DNA from: Anaspis maculata
Taxonomy: Eukaryota; Arthropoda; Insecta; Coleoptera; Scraptiidae
Direction of reading: 5' to 3'
Length of the DNA: 64,000 nt
Assembly: GCA_949128115.1 (NCBI GenBank)
Contig: OX421968.1
Location: forward strand, 4,278,001 to 4,342,000
Part shown: positions 11,787-24,186 of the stretch, in pieces
How the letters are laid out: each line of letters starts with the position of its first letter
Numbering within the stretch: position 1 is the first letter of the stretch
Translations under genes and position numbers: made by a program
Notes under the pieces: model-generated
Told to the model about the DNA's origin: nothing
Seen by the model: only the letters and a program-made list of their open reading frames with translations
Databases searched by the model: none

Positions 11787-12306
11787 TGTTACGATATTTC
11801 GCGTACGGGTTCGAATATAATTGAGACGATCGATTTAGAACACACACTGTTTATTTCGGCGTACTACTACAATAAATGCCAACAATTATCCACTTGGAAT
11901 TATAACGCAGGTACTTCGCTTGTTTCGCACTTGTTATCCTCTCGCATTCCAATTCAATACTGATACTGCCGCGAGCTGCCGGCTGACGCCTTATATAAGG
12001 CCTCCGAATGGTGTTCCCGAACCCTCTGTCTGCTTCCAGCAAATTCCATGGTGGTCTGGCATATGCGGTTTCTAAATCATTCCTGAATAATCGTACACTT
12101 TACCCGTATAATTCTGCCGGGTTACAAGCGGCGCCTCCGCCAAAATGGACAGATCTTTCTTGATCGAGCATTGAAGTCGACCTTCAGTTTCACATACACG
12201 AACACTCTGGAATGCACCAGATCGCTCCAGACTTCTACACTGCGATCTAATGATGGAGAGATCCAGAAACATTTTACCAATATGTACGAGATCGCCGCTC
12301 GTAACA
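11787..12306. mobile_element. Solo LTR (Ty3/gypsy-like family of 48626-51990)
   Basis: It begins TGTTACG and ends CGTAACA, a TG...CA terminal inverted pair, and is flanked by ATAT at 11783-11786 and 12307-12310, giving a 4-bp target duplication. The 520-bp interior shares with the LTR at 48626-49088 the blocks TTTCGCGTACGGGTTCG, GAGACGATCG, CCAAAATG(G/A)ACAG and ATCGCCGCTCGTAACA. A palindromic CCTTATATAAGG at about 11989 may be the TATA region. There is no internal region, so it most likely arose by LTR-LTR recombination. Confidence 0.85.
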
Positions 12307-12954
12307 ATATGATTCTCATTATGCCTGAAATTTGCCTACTAGGGGTTTGGCAAAACACAAGTACGCCAATGCAATGTGGGGTATAACCAAACTTTTGTAG
12401 GTGCGAACGGCGCTTGGGTGTTTTGGGTGAGCTTGGGTCGTGAGTGGCTTTAGGCGTTCCTTGAAATCTCGGTAGTGACGGGCGCCAAGTGATTCGCAAC
12501 TTATTCTCTATTTACCTGGTTTTTAAATTGGCACTAATGCCCGAATCACTAAAGGCAAAAGGTTACGGTTTTTGTAATGAAGAGAAAGTTCTGAAATAAG
12601 GAAATGCAGAACAATAAATGATTTGGAAGAATGATCAGTTTTATTAGAACTTCGGGTTGATAAGTTTCAGGCGTAGAATGATAACTGAACGTAAATTGAA
12701 AATGAAAAAGATAATTTAAGTGAACAGATTGAAATGAAACGAATATTGCGAGAGGCGGTAGGTATTGGTGACAAAAAACGCGACGCGGTTTTTAATAAAG
12801 AAATCCCGGTGTGAGTGCACTCAAAAAGGGGAGAATAGATGGGAAAAACTTGCCCTTACTAAAACGTTGCAATATTCAATCCTAACAGAATAGAAAATAA
12901 AAGATCCTAACAGAATAGAAAATAAAAGATCAAAATAAGATAAAAGTTGAATGG

Positions 12955-13045
12955 TCACTTGAAGAGTGACGTAGGAAATTGTTTAAATTCACTTGAAGAG
13001 TGAAGTAGAAAGTTATTTAAATTCACTTGAAGAGTGAAGCAGCAA
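12955..13045. repeat. 34-bp minisatellite, about 2.7 copies
   Basis: Units start TCACTTGAAGAGTGA at 12955, 12989 and 13023, a regular 34-bp period with few mismatches. Just upstream, at 12880-12935, a 25-bp phrase containing ATCCTAACAGAATAGAAAAT is also duplicated. No coding signal. Confidence 0.8.
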
Positions 13046-13699
13046 AATGATTTTAAAGACGGCGTATTAAGAAAGAAGAAGTAAAGATTCTGGCCTTGTC
13101 GTGTTCCGTATTATGTGAGCGCAGCTCCTCGTGACGGTGCCCTTCGATAAAAAATGACAGCCGTGGTGGAACTTTTTCGTTGAGACAATGACTTCGTAAT
13201 CCTGCTTCATACGATCAAAACTTGCCCAGTTGGAAAAGGAAACTTGCATCTTCGTTGGTTTTGGCCGGATGAAGAAAATTTACATTTACATTAGAGTATT
13301 CCGGAGAATTTTAATCCTGGCCAAAAAACCCTGAAATGGTGAAACGCAAGATTAGCCAAATCGCCGTGTCGAGCAGAGAAAGAACTGAGATTACTTGCCT
13401 TTTATTGACAAAAGAGTTGCAACTAAATATGTGCCATCGGCGAAAAAAAAAACATGTAATAATTGTTGTTATCAACTTGCGTTCCTCGCAATCGTGGCAC
13501 CCAGAGTGACTTCTCAGTTCCTCTCTACCCAACAGGTCAACTCGGCCAATCCCCGCTACCCATCCAGATAAGAATTTACTCCTATTTTACCGGAATGTTC
13601 CGTACTTCCGCGGCAAGAAGAATGTGGGAAATTCAAATTGCCACAGGAGATACAAATAAAAGGTCTCTTTCAAAAGGTCTTTGAAAGAAACGTTTCTTC

Positions 13700-14520
13700 G
13701 GTAATCATTGAGGCTCTGCTTAGCCTCCTTGAGTTTTCCGTGTGCCTTCTTGTATTGTTAAAAGTGCTCTGGAATCTCTTGTGTCTTAATGTTGTTTAAA
13801 AACACTACTGATCCTCCTTGTGTTTTTCGTAGCTTTCAGAATTCCAGTGCACCCTTTCGCCTTCTTGTGTTGTTCATGCAGAGACCCATTGGGCCCCCTT
13901 GTGTCTTTAATGTCATATGAACTGAAGCTCTGATAAACTACTCATGTTTTTCGTGGCTTCCAGAAATCCAGTAAGTCCTCTCGTGCCTTCTTGGTTTCTT
14001 CAATGTGGTTTGAAGCCCTACTTAGCCCCCTTGCATTTTTCTGTGGCTTTCATAGCTTTAGTAAGCATCTTTGTGCTTTCAACTGATTTTCGGAGCCCAT
14101 TCGAGCCCCCTTGTCGTTCTCAAGTATCGTTTGGAGCCCTGATAACTCTTCTTGTATCTTCTAGAAGTTTCTAAAACTTCAAAAGCTATCATGTGCCTCG
14201 TTAGGTTTCTAGAGCCCTATTAGGTCCCTTCTGTGTCTTCATGTGTGATATTTGTCGCCCTTCTGAGCTCCCTTTGACCCCGTCTTAGTTTTCGGAGCTC
14301 TGTTCAGTAAGGCCATTTGCATCATTATGTGTTGATAGGTGTCTCACAGGGCATTCTTGTGTTTCAAGTGCCGTTTGGAGCCCTAATGAACCCCGTCAGA
14401 CCTTCTTATGCTATTCAGAGATTTATCCTCTCTGGTGACTACAATATGGCGTTTTAAGCCTTTCTGAGCCTCCTTCTGTCTTCAAGGGTCGTTTTGAGCC
14501 CCAACGAGCTTCGTCACGCG
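13700..14520. repeat. Strongly decayed tandem repeat array
   Basis: The stretch repeats, with many substitutions, a phrase of roughly 35-45 bases built from GAGCCC...GAGCCCCCTTGTGTCTTCAAGTGTCGTTT-like words, written here in parts: GAGCCCcT, tGAGCCCCC, TTGTGTCTTC and AGTGTCGTTT. Clear examples lie near 14095, 14131, 14211, 14381, 14467 and 14496. It has no open frame and no transposon ends, and looks like an ancient minisatellite. Confidence 0.55.
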
Positions 14521-15352
14521 CGGGCGCAATCCAGCGAGGAACTATCCGGCGCGAGGAATTATTGTCCGCGCGAAGAATTGCCCTAGCACCGACGTGATAT
14601 TGGCGCGCTCGTGTTTTGACCGACTTGCAGTAGGCAAAATGAGAAATGCCTGAAAATAAGCAGACATAATAAAATACGTAAACCTCACTTTTGTTTTGCC
14701 GGAATTTCTAATTTTGACTAGGTATAACGTGAGAAAAATTGAATGGGGCATTGTGTATAAAGTCTGAAATCGCCTTATGCCTATTACATAATATTGTGTG
14801 CTAGAATGATAGTAAGATAATTTCAAATTTTTGATTTTCGGATTAATTCAAAATCTATAGCTCCGAGCTATTCTCTACCTGGTAAAAACATCGAATTACT
14901 CAGAATCATCATGGAAGTACATGAAAAATGAATATCTCACTGTTATAATTATCTGTTTTTCAAACAGTTCTGGTCTAATACTCGAACATCTCAAAATGTT
15001 CTATTTCTTCTACTGAGAAATAGATCGAATTTGATCTTGCCTTCTGGTATAATACGAAGACATTTCAACATGTCCCAATTTTACAACAAATCTGATTTGG
15101 AAATTTCAAGTTGTCCTTGTTTTTCATGTTATCTCAGTATTTGACTGTGAAAGATATCTCACTCTTATACCAAAAAACCAACTGATTCGATAGAAGTCTT
15201 CAGATATTTCATTTTAACTCACTATTGCACAAAACATACTCTCATGCGTTTGTAAAATATCTTGCTTTTCTCTAAGTTGTCGAAATATTTGACCAGAAAT
15301 GTTCCGTGAATTGTTTAAAATGACTTAATAATTTCAACTTATCTCCAATGTA

Positions 15353-15561
15353 CAGTTGGGAGCGAAATGATTCATACGGCACCGCTAGGAAGTCGGCTGG
15401 ATTTCAGAAATGTTAGCTGCTTGGATCGTTCTTGAATGCCAGCTTTGATCACGATCAATCTGTTAACAAAACTGGTATTCAAGGACAATCCTAGCAGCTA
15501 ACATTTCTGAAATCCAGCCGACTTCCTCGCGGTGCCGTATGAATCATTTCGCTCCCAACTG
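15353..15561. mobile_element. Mariner-type MITE with about 90-bp TIRs
   Basis: A 209-bp element beginning CAGTTGGGAGCGAAATGATT, with arms of about 90 bp that match as inverted repeats with only a few differences (for example CACCGCTAGG against CACCGCGAGG). It is flanked by TA at 15351-15352 and 15562-15563. The TA target and TIR-only structure fit a Tc1/mariner MITE. The high arm identity suggests recent insertion or arm conversion. Confidence 0.85.
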
Positions 15562-16966
15562 TACATTGCCATGATTTCGTTATCTACAGCTCAGTTTGTG
15601 TTGGGTAAAACTGAATGGTTTTTGTGATAAAACAGAAACCAAAACGATGGATAGATGCAGAGGCAAACGTATATTGGTCATAGCTATGGCCAACACTGCT
15701 AAAAGTGAGAGAAATCGTAAAAATCGCTTCACAGGATAAAAAGTTTGATAAAAAAATCTTGAATAATTGAATGACAAAGTTATGAACTTTGATATTTTTC
15801 AATATTTGACAGATGAGAGTTGGCGAAACACTATCTACTGTTTTGAATATAGTTTTTCAAGGACTTTCAAATGAATTTTCAGTTTCTGATAGTGACACTT
15901 CTACTTGCCAGATGACAGCCAAAAACTGATAGGCTTGCTTTCAAGCTTTGATTCCATGTAATACAATAGTTGAAGATAACTATGAAAAATATGTTAAACC
16001 AGGCTATGCTTACTGTGCAATACTCGGACAACTTGAAAAAAAAGGGGGATAAATTTGAATTTACTATACGAATTCCTGACGAATAGTAGGATAACTTGCA
16101 TAGAAAAGCGGACAACTTCCAACAGAACTATTATTTCTAGCGATATACAAGGATATGTTCACTTTTTAATTTTTTTCTCATTGAGCAAACGTTATTTCAT
16201 AATGAATTCCTCACAGGTCTATCAGGGGCGATATGATACAACTGGAAATTAAAAAAATCTTTGAAATTTTGAGAAGAAAAGTGTTTTTTGTCCTTCTGAA
16301 ATGTTCAAGTTGCGATTACTCGAAACTATGTTTTCCAAGTTGTCTTACTATCATTCTAATACAGCGATATGTACGATGCTAGTAATTTGATACAACGAAT
16401 TTTTTTGCGAAAGTTCTCTTGACTCATTTTGTTCACCATTTCTTGTTTCCATATTGCAAGAAAATCGGTAAAGATTGTCGGCAATATTATCGTTTTTCAA
16501 CATACAGGAATATTGCCGGCAATAAAAACTTGCGTGCAGCAACTGGCAACAATTTCTCAGAAGCGATATCGAATTGCTTCAGTGTTAGACTCTCCATTTG
16601 GTTTCATGGGGAATGCCGTCCAGCAGCAATATTGCTTGTTGCTTATTGCTACTTGCTGGTTGCTGGTTGCTGATTGCTGATTGCTTCAGTGGGAAACCCG
16701 CCTAACGCTGCAAGCCATAATTTTTCGAGCAGAGTTGTATTGTTACTAATGTGTTTGACACTTCTCTAAGCATAATTTCCTCTACCAAACCAAACTCTAT
16801 TTTGCCGAGTCGACTAACTTTTGCCAACTAAATAGTTTACTCGCGACTTGGGAGTTGTTACACCACCGATACCCTCCTCCCACTCCTCTGTCGACAAACT
16901 TCATTCGACTTCGCAATTGTGCATTATCTGGCCTAGTAATACAAATTTCACTCTGATCAGTGATCA
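15562..16966. other. No gene recognised
   Basis: AT-rich DNA with no domain-bearing frame. A short low-complexity run of TTGCTGATTGC-like words lies at about 16622-16690. Confidence 0.45.
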
Positions 16967-17550
16967 CTGCCCCGTCAGAATAGTGTTAGTGGTATGATGA
17001 TGTAATGTCAATGTTAGGATGTTACATGTTATGGCAATGTTATAGGCCATCCAAAATGATGTTGATGTTAAAGTAATGTTATCCGGCAATGGTAATGTTA
17101 GCATTCAAAGCAATGAGTTTCAAATGGTTACGTTCACAATCATGTTAGTGGCAATGGTAAGCATTACCCATTGAAACTCGTTGCTTTGAAATGCTAACAT
17201 TACCATTGCCGATAACATTACGTTTACATTTACATCATTGTGGACGGGCTATTAGGCAACCAAAACGTTTGAACTTTGCGCCAAAAAGTGGGCGGTCTAT
17301 CACCTCCCATTCTTGGAGATTTCAATTTATAATCAGCATCAACACTGTCGACACACGCTGAAAACTCGTCATTCATTGGCAGATGTTAAGCGAGATGTTA
17401 CGATCCAGAACTTTTCTGGACTCGGGTTACACTGACATTGCCATTAACATGATTTTGAACGCTTCTATGAATTTCTCATCTTCTGGTTCTTATTAACAGT
17501 AACATTACCATTAACATCACCACAACACACACAATATTTTGACGGGGCAG
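16967..17550. mobile_element. Fold-back/TIR element with 3-bp TSD
   Basis: The ends are CTGCCCCGTCA and TGACGGGGCAG, flanked by TCA at 16964-16966 and 17551-17553. Inside, a near-perfect inverted repeat pairs GGCAATGGTAATGTTAGCAT and following bases (17092-17135) with the segment at 17160-17210. The interior is unusually dense in ATGTTA/TAACAT words. A 3-bp duplication suggests a PIF/Harbinger or CMC-type origin, but this is only inference. No transposase is present. Confidence 0.7.
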
Positions 17551-17553
17551 TCA

Positions 17554-20456
17554 CTCCACCGTCCTTCGCGTTGAACATAACGGACTCCATCTTCTTAGAT
17601 GTTGCCTTCTTCTGTTTATTACTTTATTTATTCCATCATACTTGTCAACTATTCTCAAAATTACGAAATATCAGAAAAATGTTAGTGAAGAGGCCTTCAA
17701 AATATTGGTTGCAATGTTTTTCCAATTTAGTCCACGCTTCAGGCAAATCGGCAAATCAGGGCAAGTGTGCCTAATTATGTATTCTGTCCTCCGGTCGATT
17801 TATCTTGACAAAACTGTCACTGTCAACGCTTGATGAGGGCATAAAATAGGCCAGACTCGCCGCTTTCCCTTGCGGTACCGCACAAAATATTTGGACCGTG
17901 TTGGTGGTAGCAGACAACAATAATGGGTACCATAAATTTTTTTCCAAGCCACCCCGACGAAGAATCAAAATGCATTAGCACTTTGTACGATGTTTGGCTC
18001 CGAACCGGCTGTCTTCTTTGATTAGAATGGGTTCTTCGCCTCTTCCTAATCAATTCGAAACGGACTCTGCCTACAACATCATCGGCACAACCTTGACTAC
18101 TTTAAAAATTGTGTCCCGTCAACATTAGCCGAATAATTTGCACGCCCAGTCACCATTATTTGTGTTGTCCTCATGGTGCTCGGTGAAACCGTGAAAACTA
18201 TTGTTGATTTTCTTCAGCGGACTTGTCTTTACAGAAAGTCCCGTCTGAAGTTGGTGGGTGGCATTATTGTAATATAATGATGTATTATCATCTACTCCGG
18301 ATGACTATAGATCTAATCAAAATCATACCACCCTGTCACTGTTAAGTCGAACTAAAATAAATAAATTGACAAAAGCACATCTAACAGAAGTGGTTGAAAA
18401 GCAGCATTCACCGACCTCCTATGCCTCCCGTACGAAATATAAAACCCCTCAATAACAGATGTCATCCTTTAAAGCCAAGCTAAGTTGTGGTATCAATCAA
18501 ATTACCTTTCAGATGGGATCTAATAAAAACACAATACGGGGATTCCGGACATCAAACACCAAGAAGTTTTCATTTAGATTATGCCCTTCTTGGCGAGTAT
18601 CGAAACTCGTTGACCATAATAAGTCAACGTCACGCTGGACAATAGAAAATTGTCTTAGGGAGTTTATTCCGTATTTGAATAATTGAAATACTTAACGAAA
18701 TGTTGAGTTTAAAAAATTGAAGCTCATCTATATTCATCAACGAACGTATTTGTATTCAATAACGCATCATCTTTGACAATGAACACTTTCTATATTTCAT
18801 CATAAAAAGATATAAAAAGAGCCCACAGCCCATCCGTACACCTCGTGATTTTCGGCCAGTTTTGAACGGCGAGTAATCCGGTTGGAATGATGAACAAATC
18901 TTTCAATTTGTCTACCATGACATGCTGAACCGATCATAAAGCGAGCGAGGCTCAGTAGCGCACTTCTCTTTGGAGCGAAGATGTAGTACATACAGGGTGT
19001 CTCCGAATAAGTGTTCAAATAACAAAATTCACAGGGAGATAGAAAATTGAAAAATGAGGGACTTTTCTCCGTAAACATACCCTCGCAAACGTACAGTAAC
19101 GGAGATACAGGCCTTCAAAGCTATTTTTTTCAAACAATTGTTTTCTTTCTAGTAGGTAATCAGAATCACTTTCTGGTTGTTGAGTGGGTCATGTCATTAC
19201 TAGTTAGGCAAGATCGTGTCTTGTCAAATTTTTAATTTTTGAAAAATTTTTATTCTGTTTTTTGAAAATTTAAAAACTAGATAGCAGCGCTCATACGTCT
19301 TTCTTCAGTAAAATCGAATGACAAGTTTGAATTTTGTGTTTTCAAAAAAAAACTACCAAAAATTATTTTTATTAATCCACTTTTTCGAAAATTTTTGAAT
19401 TTTTTGGAAATTTTGAAAATTTGACAGCATTGTCCGTACATTTTTTCTTTGAAGGAGTTCCTACTTCGAGAAAAAAAAATAGAACCGGTTCCCGTCAACA
19501 ACTTTTTTAGTCGTATCAGAAACCCCTCAACGTTAAAAGAGGTAGGTAGTTGCGGGGAACGAAGTACATATTATGGACTGAATGTACATACAGTAATTTC
19601 CGTAGACACCACTCATAGTAACCAGCTAACTGACGGGACGGTTCGAAGCTGCGTACAGGTACGGGTACGGTACGGCTCTGCACGTCTCCAAAAGGTCTGC
19701 ACGGTTTCGCACGGCTCGGTTCGGCGTAGTCCGCACGAGAACATGGACACACAAAAAAGGTAGGTACTTCCACAGTAGGCAACGTACTTCTCTGAATCAA
19801 ACTGCAGCTCCAAAGCGTAATACTCAGCGAAATATGAGCAGATAACGATGAGGTCGGCGACAATTAAAGCAGCAGAAGAAATAAATAAAGGAAGAAGCCT
19901 GAAATAGTTTATTTATGTGCCAAGGCCGTAAAGGTGATCTTTTTTTGGCCGAATCTGGAATTTTGCCGCCGAGGCTTCCTCTGTTGAAATTGAAGTTCCT
20001 GGTCGATGGCGACAATGAGACTGGTGAATTTGGTGTTGGCAATCTTAAGGTGGGATTTGGTTGCGACTGCCGGACCGTAGCGTCTCGCCGCGAGGTCCAG
20101 ACGCGGCGGCCAGCAGTCGCGTTCGCATACTTTGGTTAAAACGTCTGGCGGTTACGTTTTCTTTGGCACTAGCACTGTTATTTTCTCATAACAAGGAATA
20201 TATTATATCAATATACATACAGACTACCTCAAAAGTATCGCATTCCAAGTCCAGAGCGGTATAATGAATCCACCTAAGAACACGAGCATTTTTCTTTTGA
20301 GTAATGATTTTTTTTCAAGATATGAGGGGGGGGGTTAAAGGGTGGGAAGTCGTTGTCGTCTTCTATTTCAATTATTTGAAGTGATTTTGAGGAACTGTTA
20401 GTGATAGACTAAACAGTGGAAGTTATTAACAAGTGGGCGTGCACTGAAGTTCTGTT
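17554..20456. other. No gene recognised
   Basis: No convincing coding frame. At 18935-18975, read on the minus strand, GAAGTGCGCTACTGAGCC followed by a short GC-rich hairpin resembles the HINE 3' subterminal motif. At 18993 the word ACAGGGTGTCTCC resembles a transposon end seen at 44898, but no partner end was found. A CG-rich tract with repeated TACGG words lies at 19640-19740. Confidence 0.45.
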
Positions 20457-20669
20457 AAAATAAAATAAATAAATAAATAAATAAATTAATAAATGTTTTC
20501 CTCCTTATCGGCCTGCACCCGCCATAGAAGTTTTTGCCCTTTATTATCACATTTACATAGCCAGAAAAATTGCAAATTGGACAAACACAAACATCCAGAC
20601 TTCTTCCGGGATCGAACCCGGGGCTATCGCGGCCGTAGGCAGCCACACAACCACCTGCGCCACGAGGCC
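20457..20669 (-). mobile_element. tRNA-derived SINE
   Basis: The minus-strand 5' end begins GGCCTCGTGGCGCAGGTGG. It has a perfect RNA polymerase III A box, TGGCGCAGGTGG (20651-20662), and a perfect B box, GGGTTCGATCCC (20608-20619), at tRNA spacing. The body continues for about 130 bp without tRNA similarity and ends in a (TTTA)n tail (20457-20495 on the plus strand as AAAT repeats). Such a composite is a SINE, not a tRNA gene. Its tail type matches that of the intact LINE at 26567-31353. Confidence 0.85.
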
Positions 20670-22897
20670 GTCAACGGTACAGTGTTTACGGTACAGGTGG
20701 GCTATAAACCACAAAAATTCCATTTTTAGCGCACTTCTCCAAACGGGAAGGCGGTTTTGTCCTCGCTTTGTCGCTTTGGTAGCTCATGACTTTGTATCCC
20801 GAACCAAGAAAAATATTGACGAAATAATGATAAACAATTACAATAATAACAAATTAGTGTGACGCGGCATTGCCGTTGAATGCTGCATTTCAGAAGCCGG
20901 CCTGATTTCGAAAGTTATCACATGCGATCAAGTACCCGTTCTTATCATTTTACAATAATACATATGCGGAGTTATATTTAGAGGATGATTTGAACTTCAT
21001 TTTAATGAAAATTTCACATCGGTGCGAGGTGCAGGTCAATAGTTATTAATTTTTGAAAATGACTCCGAAGCTACGGCTCGGCCGCAAATGATTATTCGTT
21101 GCTTGCTGGTGCTTGATATCCTTTCCTCCGATCAAAACGAAATCCAATAAAGAAAATATTTAAACTCGAATGGGTAGCTCATGGCTTTGGTACGCGAACC
21201 AGAAAAAATCTTCCCGAAATAATCATTAACAATTACAATAATAACATTTTTGTGTAAGGCGGCTTCGCCGATCAAGTGCTGGCATTCGCGGTAAGATATG
21301 TAGAAAGTTGCGATATGCAGGCAGCTACAATTTCTTATGAAAATAGATCATTACAATCATGTACAGGATTATATTTAGAAAATAATTTGAACTTTCTTTT
21401 GACAAAAACTCCACTTCGATACAACCCGATACAACCCTACGACGATATAACCAATACCAATAATAATCGATACAACCAACGCGGCCCTACGAATTTAAAA
21501 TCAGACGTGCCATTACACTATGTATTTAACATTTTGAAATAGCCAATACTAGGTACCTGAAAGATAATGGCACTCAAACTACGAAACATGTTCGCTCAAT
21601 AACAAAAAAAGTAGGTAGGTATTACTAAAAATCATGTGACAGAGTACCATTTTTTCGGTTTTTCGTTAAAAAGAATTGTTCCAATTCAAAAATAAACCCG
21701 ATATTCGTGTTCAGGAGATCGAAATCAGTTGAAACATTTTTTTTAAGTAACAGAATGACGCTCATGTGGCCGGTTTGTCTGTCTGTCTGTCTATCCGTGT
21801 AGAAATTAAGACGCTGTACTTCTTCCCGAGAATTGGAGCAAGAGCTTTGAAACTTTTTCCGATGGATAGCTGATGTCCCCAAGGAAAGGGTGGGCAATCA
21901 CAGTGCGCCTGAACCTTGAATAAGTTTCATGAAAATGACACCAAAATTGGGCTTCGGATCTTTGTAGCCGAACATTAGGGGAACTGAAATCACGTTAAAA
22001 CAAAATCGTACCAGATCCTTAACTCAAATATTATCAAATCTTAGATTTAGTTTACGTCAGAAGTGAAATACTTCAACTTTTTTCATTATTGGATCACAGT
22101 TTATGAGTTTTAGTAAGCAACATCAACTTCTATTAGTACAGTAAAACTGTAAAAAGTATAAAACCATCAAATATTTAACCGAAAAACATACTACGTGGAT
22201 TGAAAAATAATTACTCAACTTCGAAAAAATCATAGTGTCACCCTACAAAATTTTGCGCTTTTTTAAATTCAGGAAATCCTGGTTTGCTACATAGGTACCT
22301 TTTGAATTCGCTTCGAACTGTTCGTTACAAGTCTGTATTGTTGCAAAATACAAGATGTTCACCTCGGTGTTCGCATAATATTTCTACAGGGTGTTGAATT
22401 CAACGTAAAAAATTTCCAATAATTCAACATAATTATTATGTTCCTATTTGAGTAAATACAATATTTTTGTATTTCAACACTAATGTCATGAAGATAGATC
22501 TCATCTCTCTAGCAGTTTTTGAATATTCTTCTTTTATTTACAGGGTGATCGAAAAATGGCAATCAACAACAACAAGTTTTTCAATGATTTCAATGAACTC
22601 TTTTCCAGGTCAACCGATTCCCACAATATCAGACTCATGTTGTAGTTAAAACTTCAAATATAAAAACCTAAAGAGTCGGAATCGACTTCAGGCCAACATT
22701 CAAAATACAGAGTTGCATAAAAAATGACCCAAATTTGAATGGTACCCGAGATTCCGTTTGAACAAAGATGTTTGAAAATCAACTTGGTTTCTAACAGATC
22801 ATTCATTCCGAACACTTCAAGATTTTTCTTGCTTGTATGAATGTCAAGAATCAAATTTTCTATATCGTCCAAGGATCCTGATTACAACAGAAGGTTT

Positions 22898-23077
22898 TCA
22901 TGGCTGAATCAGTCCCTTGGGCCTTGGGCAGTTGAAAATGATCGCAACCTAAGCTACAAAAACCAGAACAATCACGGTTTTTCTGTTACTCTTTCCAACT
23001 GATTGTTGTGATTTTCGTAGCGTAGCGTAGGCTGCGACTATTTTCAGCTGCCCAAGGGACTGAATCAGTCATGAGAA
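22898..23077. repeat. Palindrome within the CMC-like element
   Basis: The arms TTCATGGCTGAATCAGTCCC and following bases at the left are answered by GGGACTGAATCAGTCATGAGAA at the right, and continue with ATCGCAACCTAAGCTAC against GTAGCGTAGCGTAGGCTGCGA. The palindrome is embedded in a looser inverted repeat reaching 22824-23146 (TTCTTGCTTGTA ... TACAAGCAAGAA). It may be a nested MITE or the element's own core. Confidence 0.6.
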
Positions 23078-23204
23078 CATACAATTATAATTAGTAGGTA
23101 TCCTTGGCCAATAATTTTTGACTAATACAAGCAAGAAAAATCTTGGATTTTCATTTACATATTCTACAATAGAGACTTGTAGCTATAATATTTTTATATT
23201 AGGT

Positions 23205-23420
23205 GTTGAGGGGCGCATCAAGTAATAGCTTATTAGCGCCCTTTTTTCGGTGACTTCCTCCGTTTTACCTTTTTTTCCCTTAACGTGACCGCTCGGTTAG
23301 TACACGCCAAAGTATTAGAGGGCGCATAGAGGAAAGCCACCGGCTCCGGCGGAATTTGAACTCCTGACCTCTTGGTTTGAAGCCAGAGACGAAGCCCACC
23401 GATCTATCGCCAGGATAGCT
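23205..23420 (-). mobile_element. Second tRNA-derived SINE
   Basis: The minus strand has an A-box-like TGGCGATAGATCGG (23399-23412) and a B box GGAGTTCAAATTCC (23351-23364) about 35 bp apart, as in a tRNA-derived promoter, followed by a GGCGTGTACTAACCGAGCGG body and a short AT-rich 3' end near 23205. The sequence differs from the SINE at 20457, so two SINE families are present. It interrupts the CMC-like element just inside its right inverted arm. Confidence 0.65.
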
Positions 23421-24186
23421 AAAGAATTGAGCTATTGAATAGTATGTACAGAATTCAGAAGGTATGTAGCAAACCACAGTTACCTGAGTTTAAAAAAGCG
23501 CAAAATTTTGTGGGGTGTGGCATCATCATTTTTGCGAAGTTATTATATTTTTCAATCTACGTAGTATGTTTTTTGGCTTAATTTGGAAGTTTTTGGATGA
23601 CTTGATACTTTTTACAGTTTTTCTGTACTAACAGAAGTTGATGTTACTTACTAAAACTCATAAACTGTGATCCAATAATAAAAAAAGCTGAAGTATTTTA
23701 CTTCTGACGTAAACTAAATCTAAGATTTGATATTATTTGAGTTAAGGATCTGGTACGATTTTGTTCTAACTTGATTTCAGTTCCCCTAATGTTCGGCTAC
23801 AAAGATCCGAAGCCCGTTTTTGGTGTCATTTTCATGAAACTTATTCAAGGTTCAGGCGCACTGTGCAATGGGCACTATTTTTGTTATCCATACATCGTTA
23901 TCATTATTATCAAAAAAACAGAGATCTCCTGTGCACTTCGAAGAAGTTGAACTTCTCTTCGGGTAGTTCTTGTGGTAGTTCGTAGAAGTGGGAATATTAT
24001 GTAAATAATTGGTTTTATTTTTTATTTGGATGTGTCGCTATGTATGTGTTCTTGCAACAGAAATTGTATTTTCTTTATGCAATAAACAATAATAATAAGA
24101 AAGCTGCAGCCCTTAGAAATTGAACTTTATCCGACGCATAGCTTAGGTCCTCATGCAAGGACCAAATAGGCAGATTGGCTTTCATA

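Larger units (their letters stand above)
21899..23865. mobile_element. CMC/Chapaev-like DNA transposon, about 420-bp TIRs, 4-bp TSD
   Basis: The ends are CACAGTGCGCCTGAACC and its reverse complement, extended into imperfect inverted arms of about 420 bp (21899-22315 and 23445-23865). The flanks are CAAT at 21895-21898 and 23866-23869. The empty site exists in the other CB copy (about 58764-58772, minus), which has a single CCAATAGGC. CAC-starting ends with a 4-bp duplication suggest the Chapaev branch of the CMC superfamily; the first seven bases also equal the recombination-signal heptamer, a resemblance shared by some CMC and Transib ends. No transposase frame is visible. It carries a SINE (23205-23420) and a palindrome. 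Confidence 0.75.

Noticed and set aside
19640..19740. TACGG-rich tract as a tandem repeat
   Set aside because: The spacing is irregular and copies are too few to define a unit.
20590..20669. tRNA-like sequence with perfect A and B boxes
   Set aside because: It continues into a non-tRNA body and a TTTA tail, so it is a SINE head rather than a tRNA gene.
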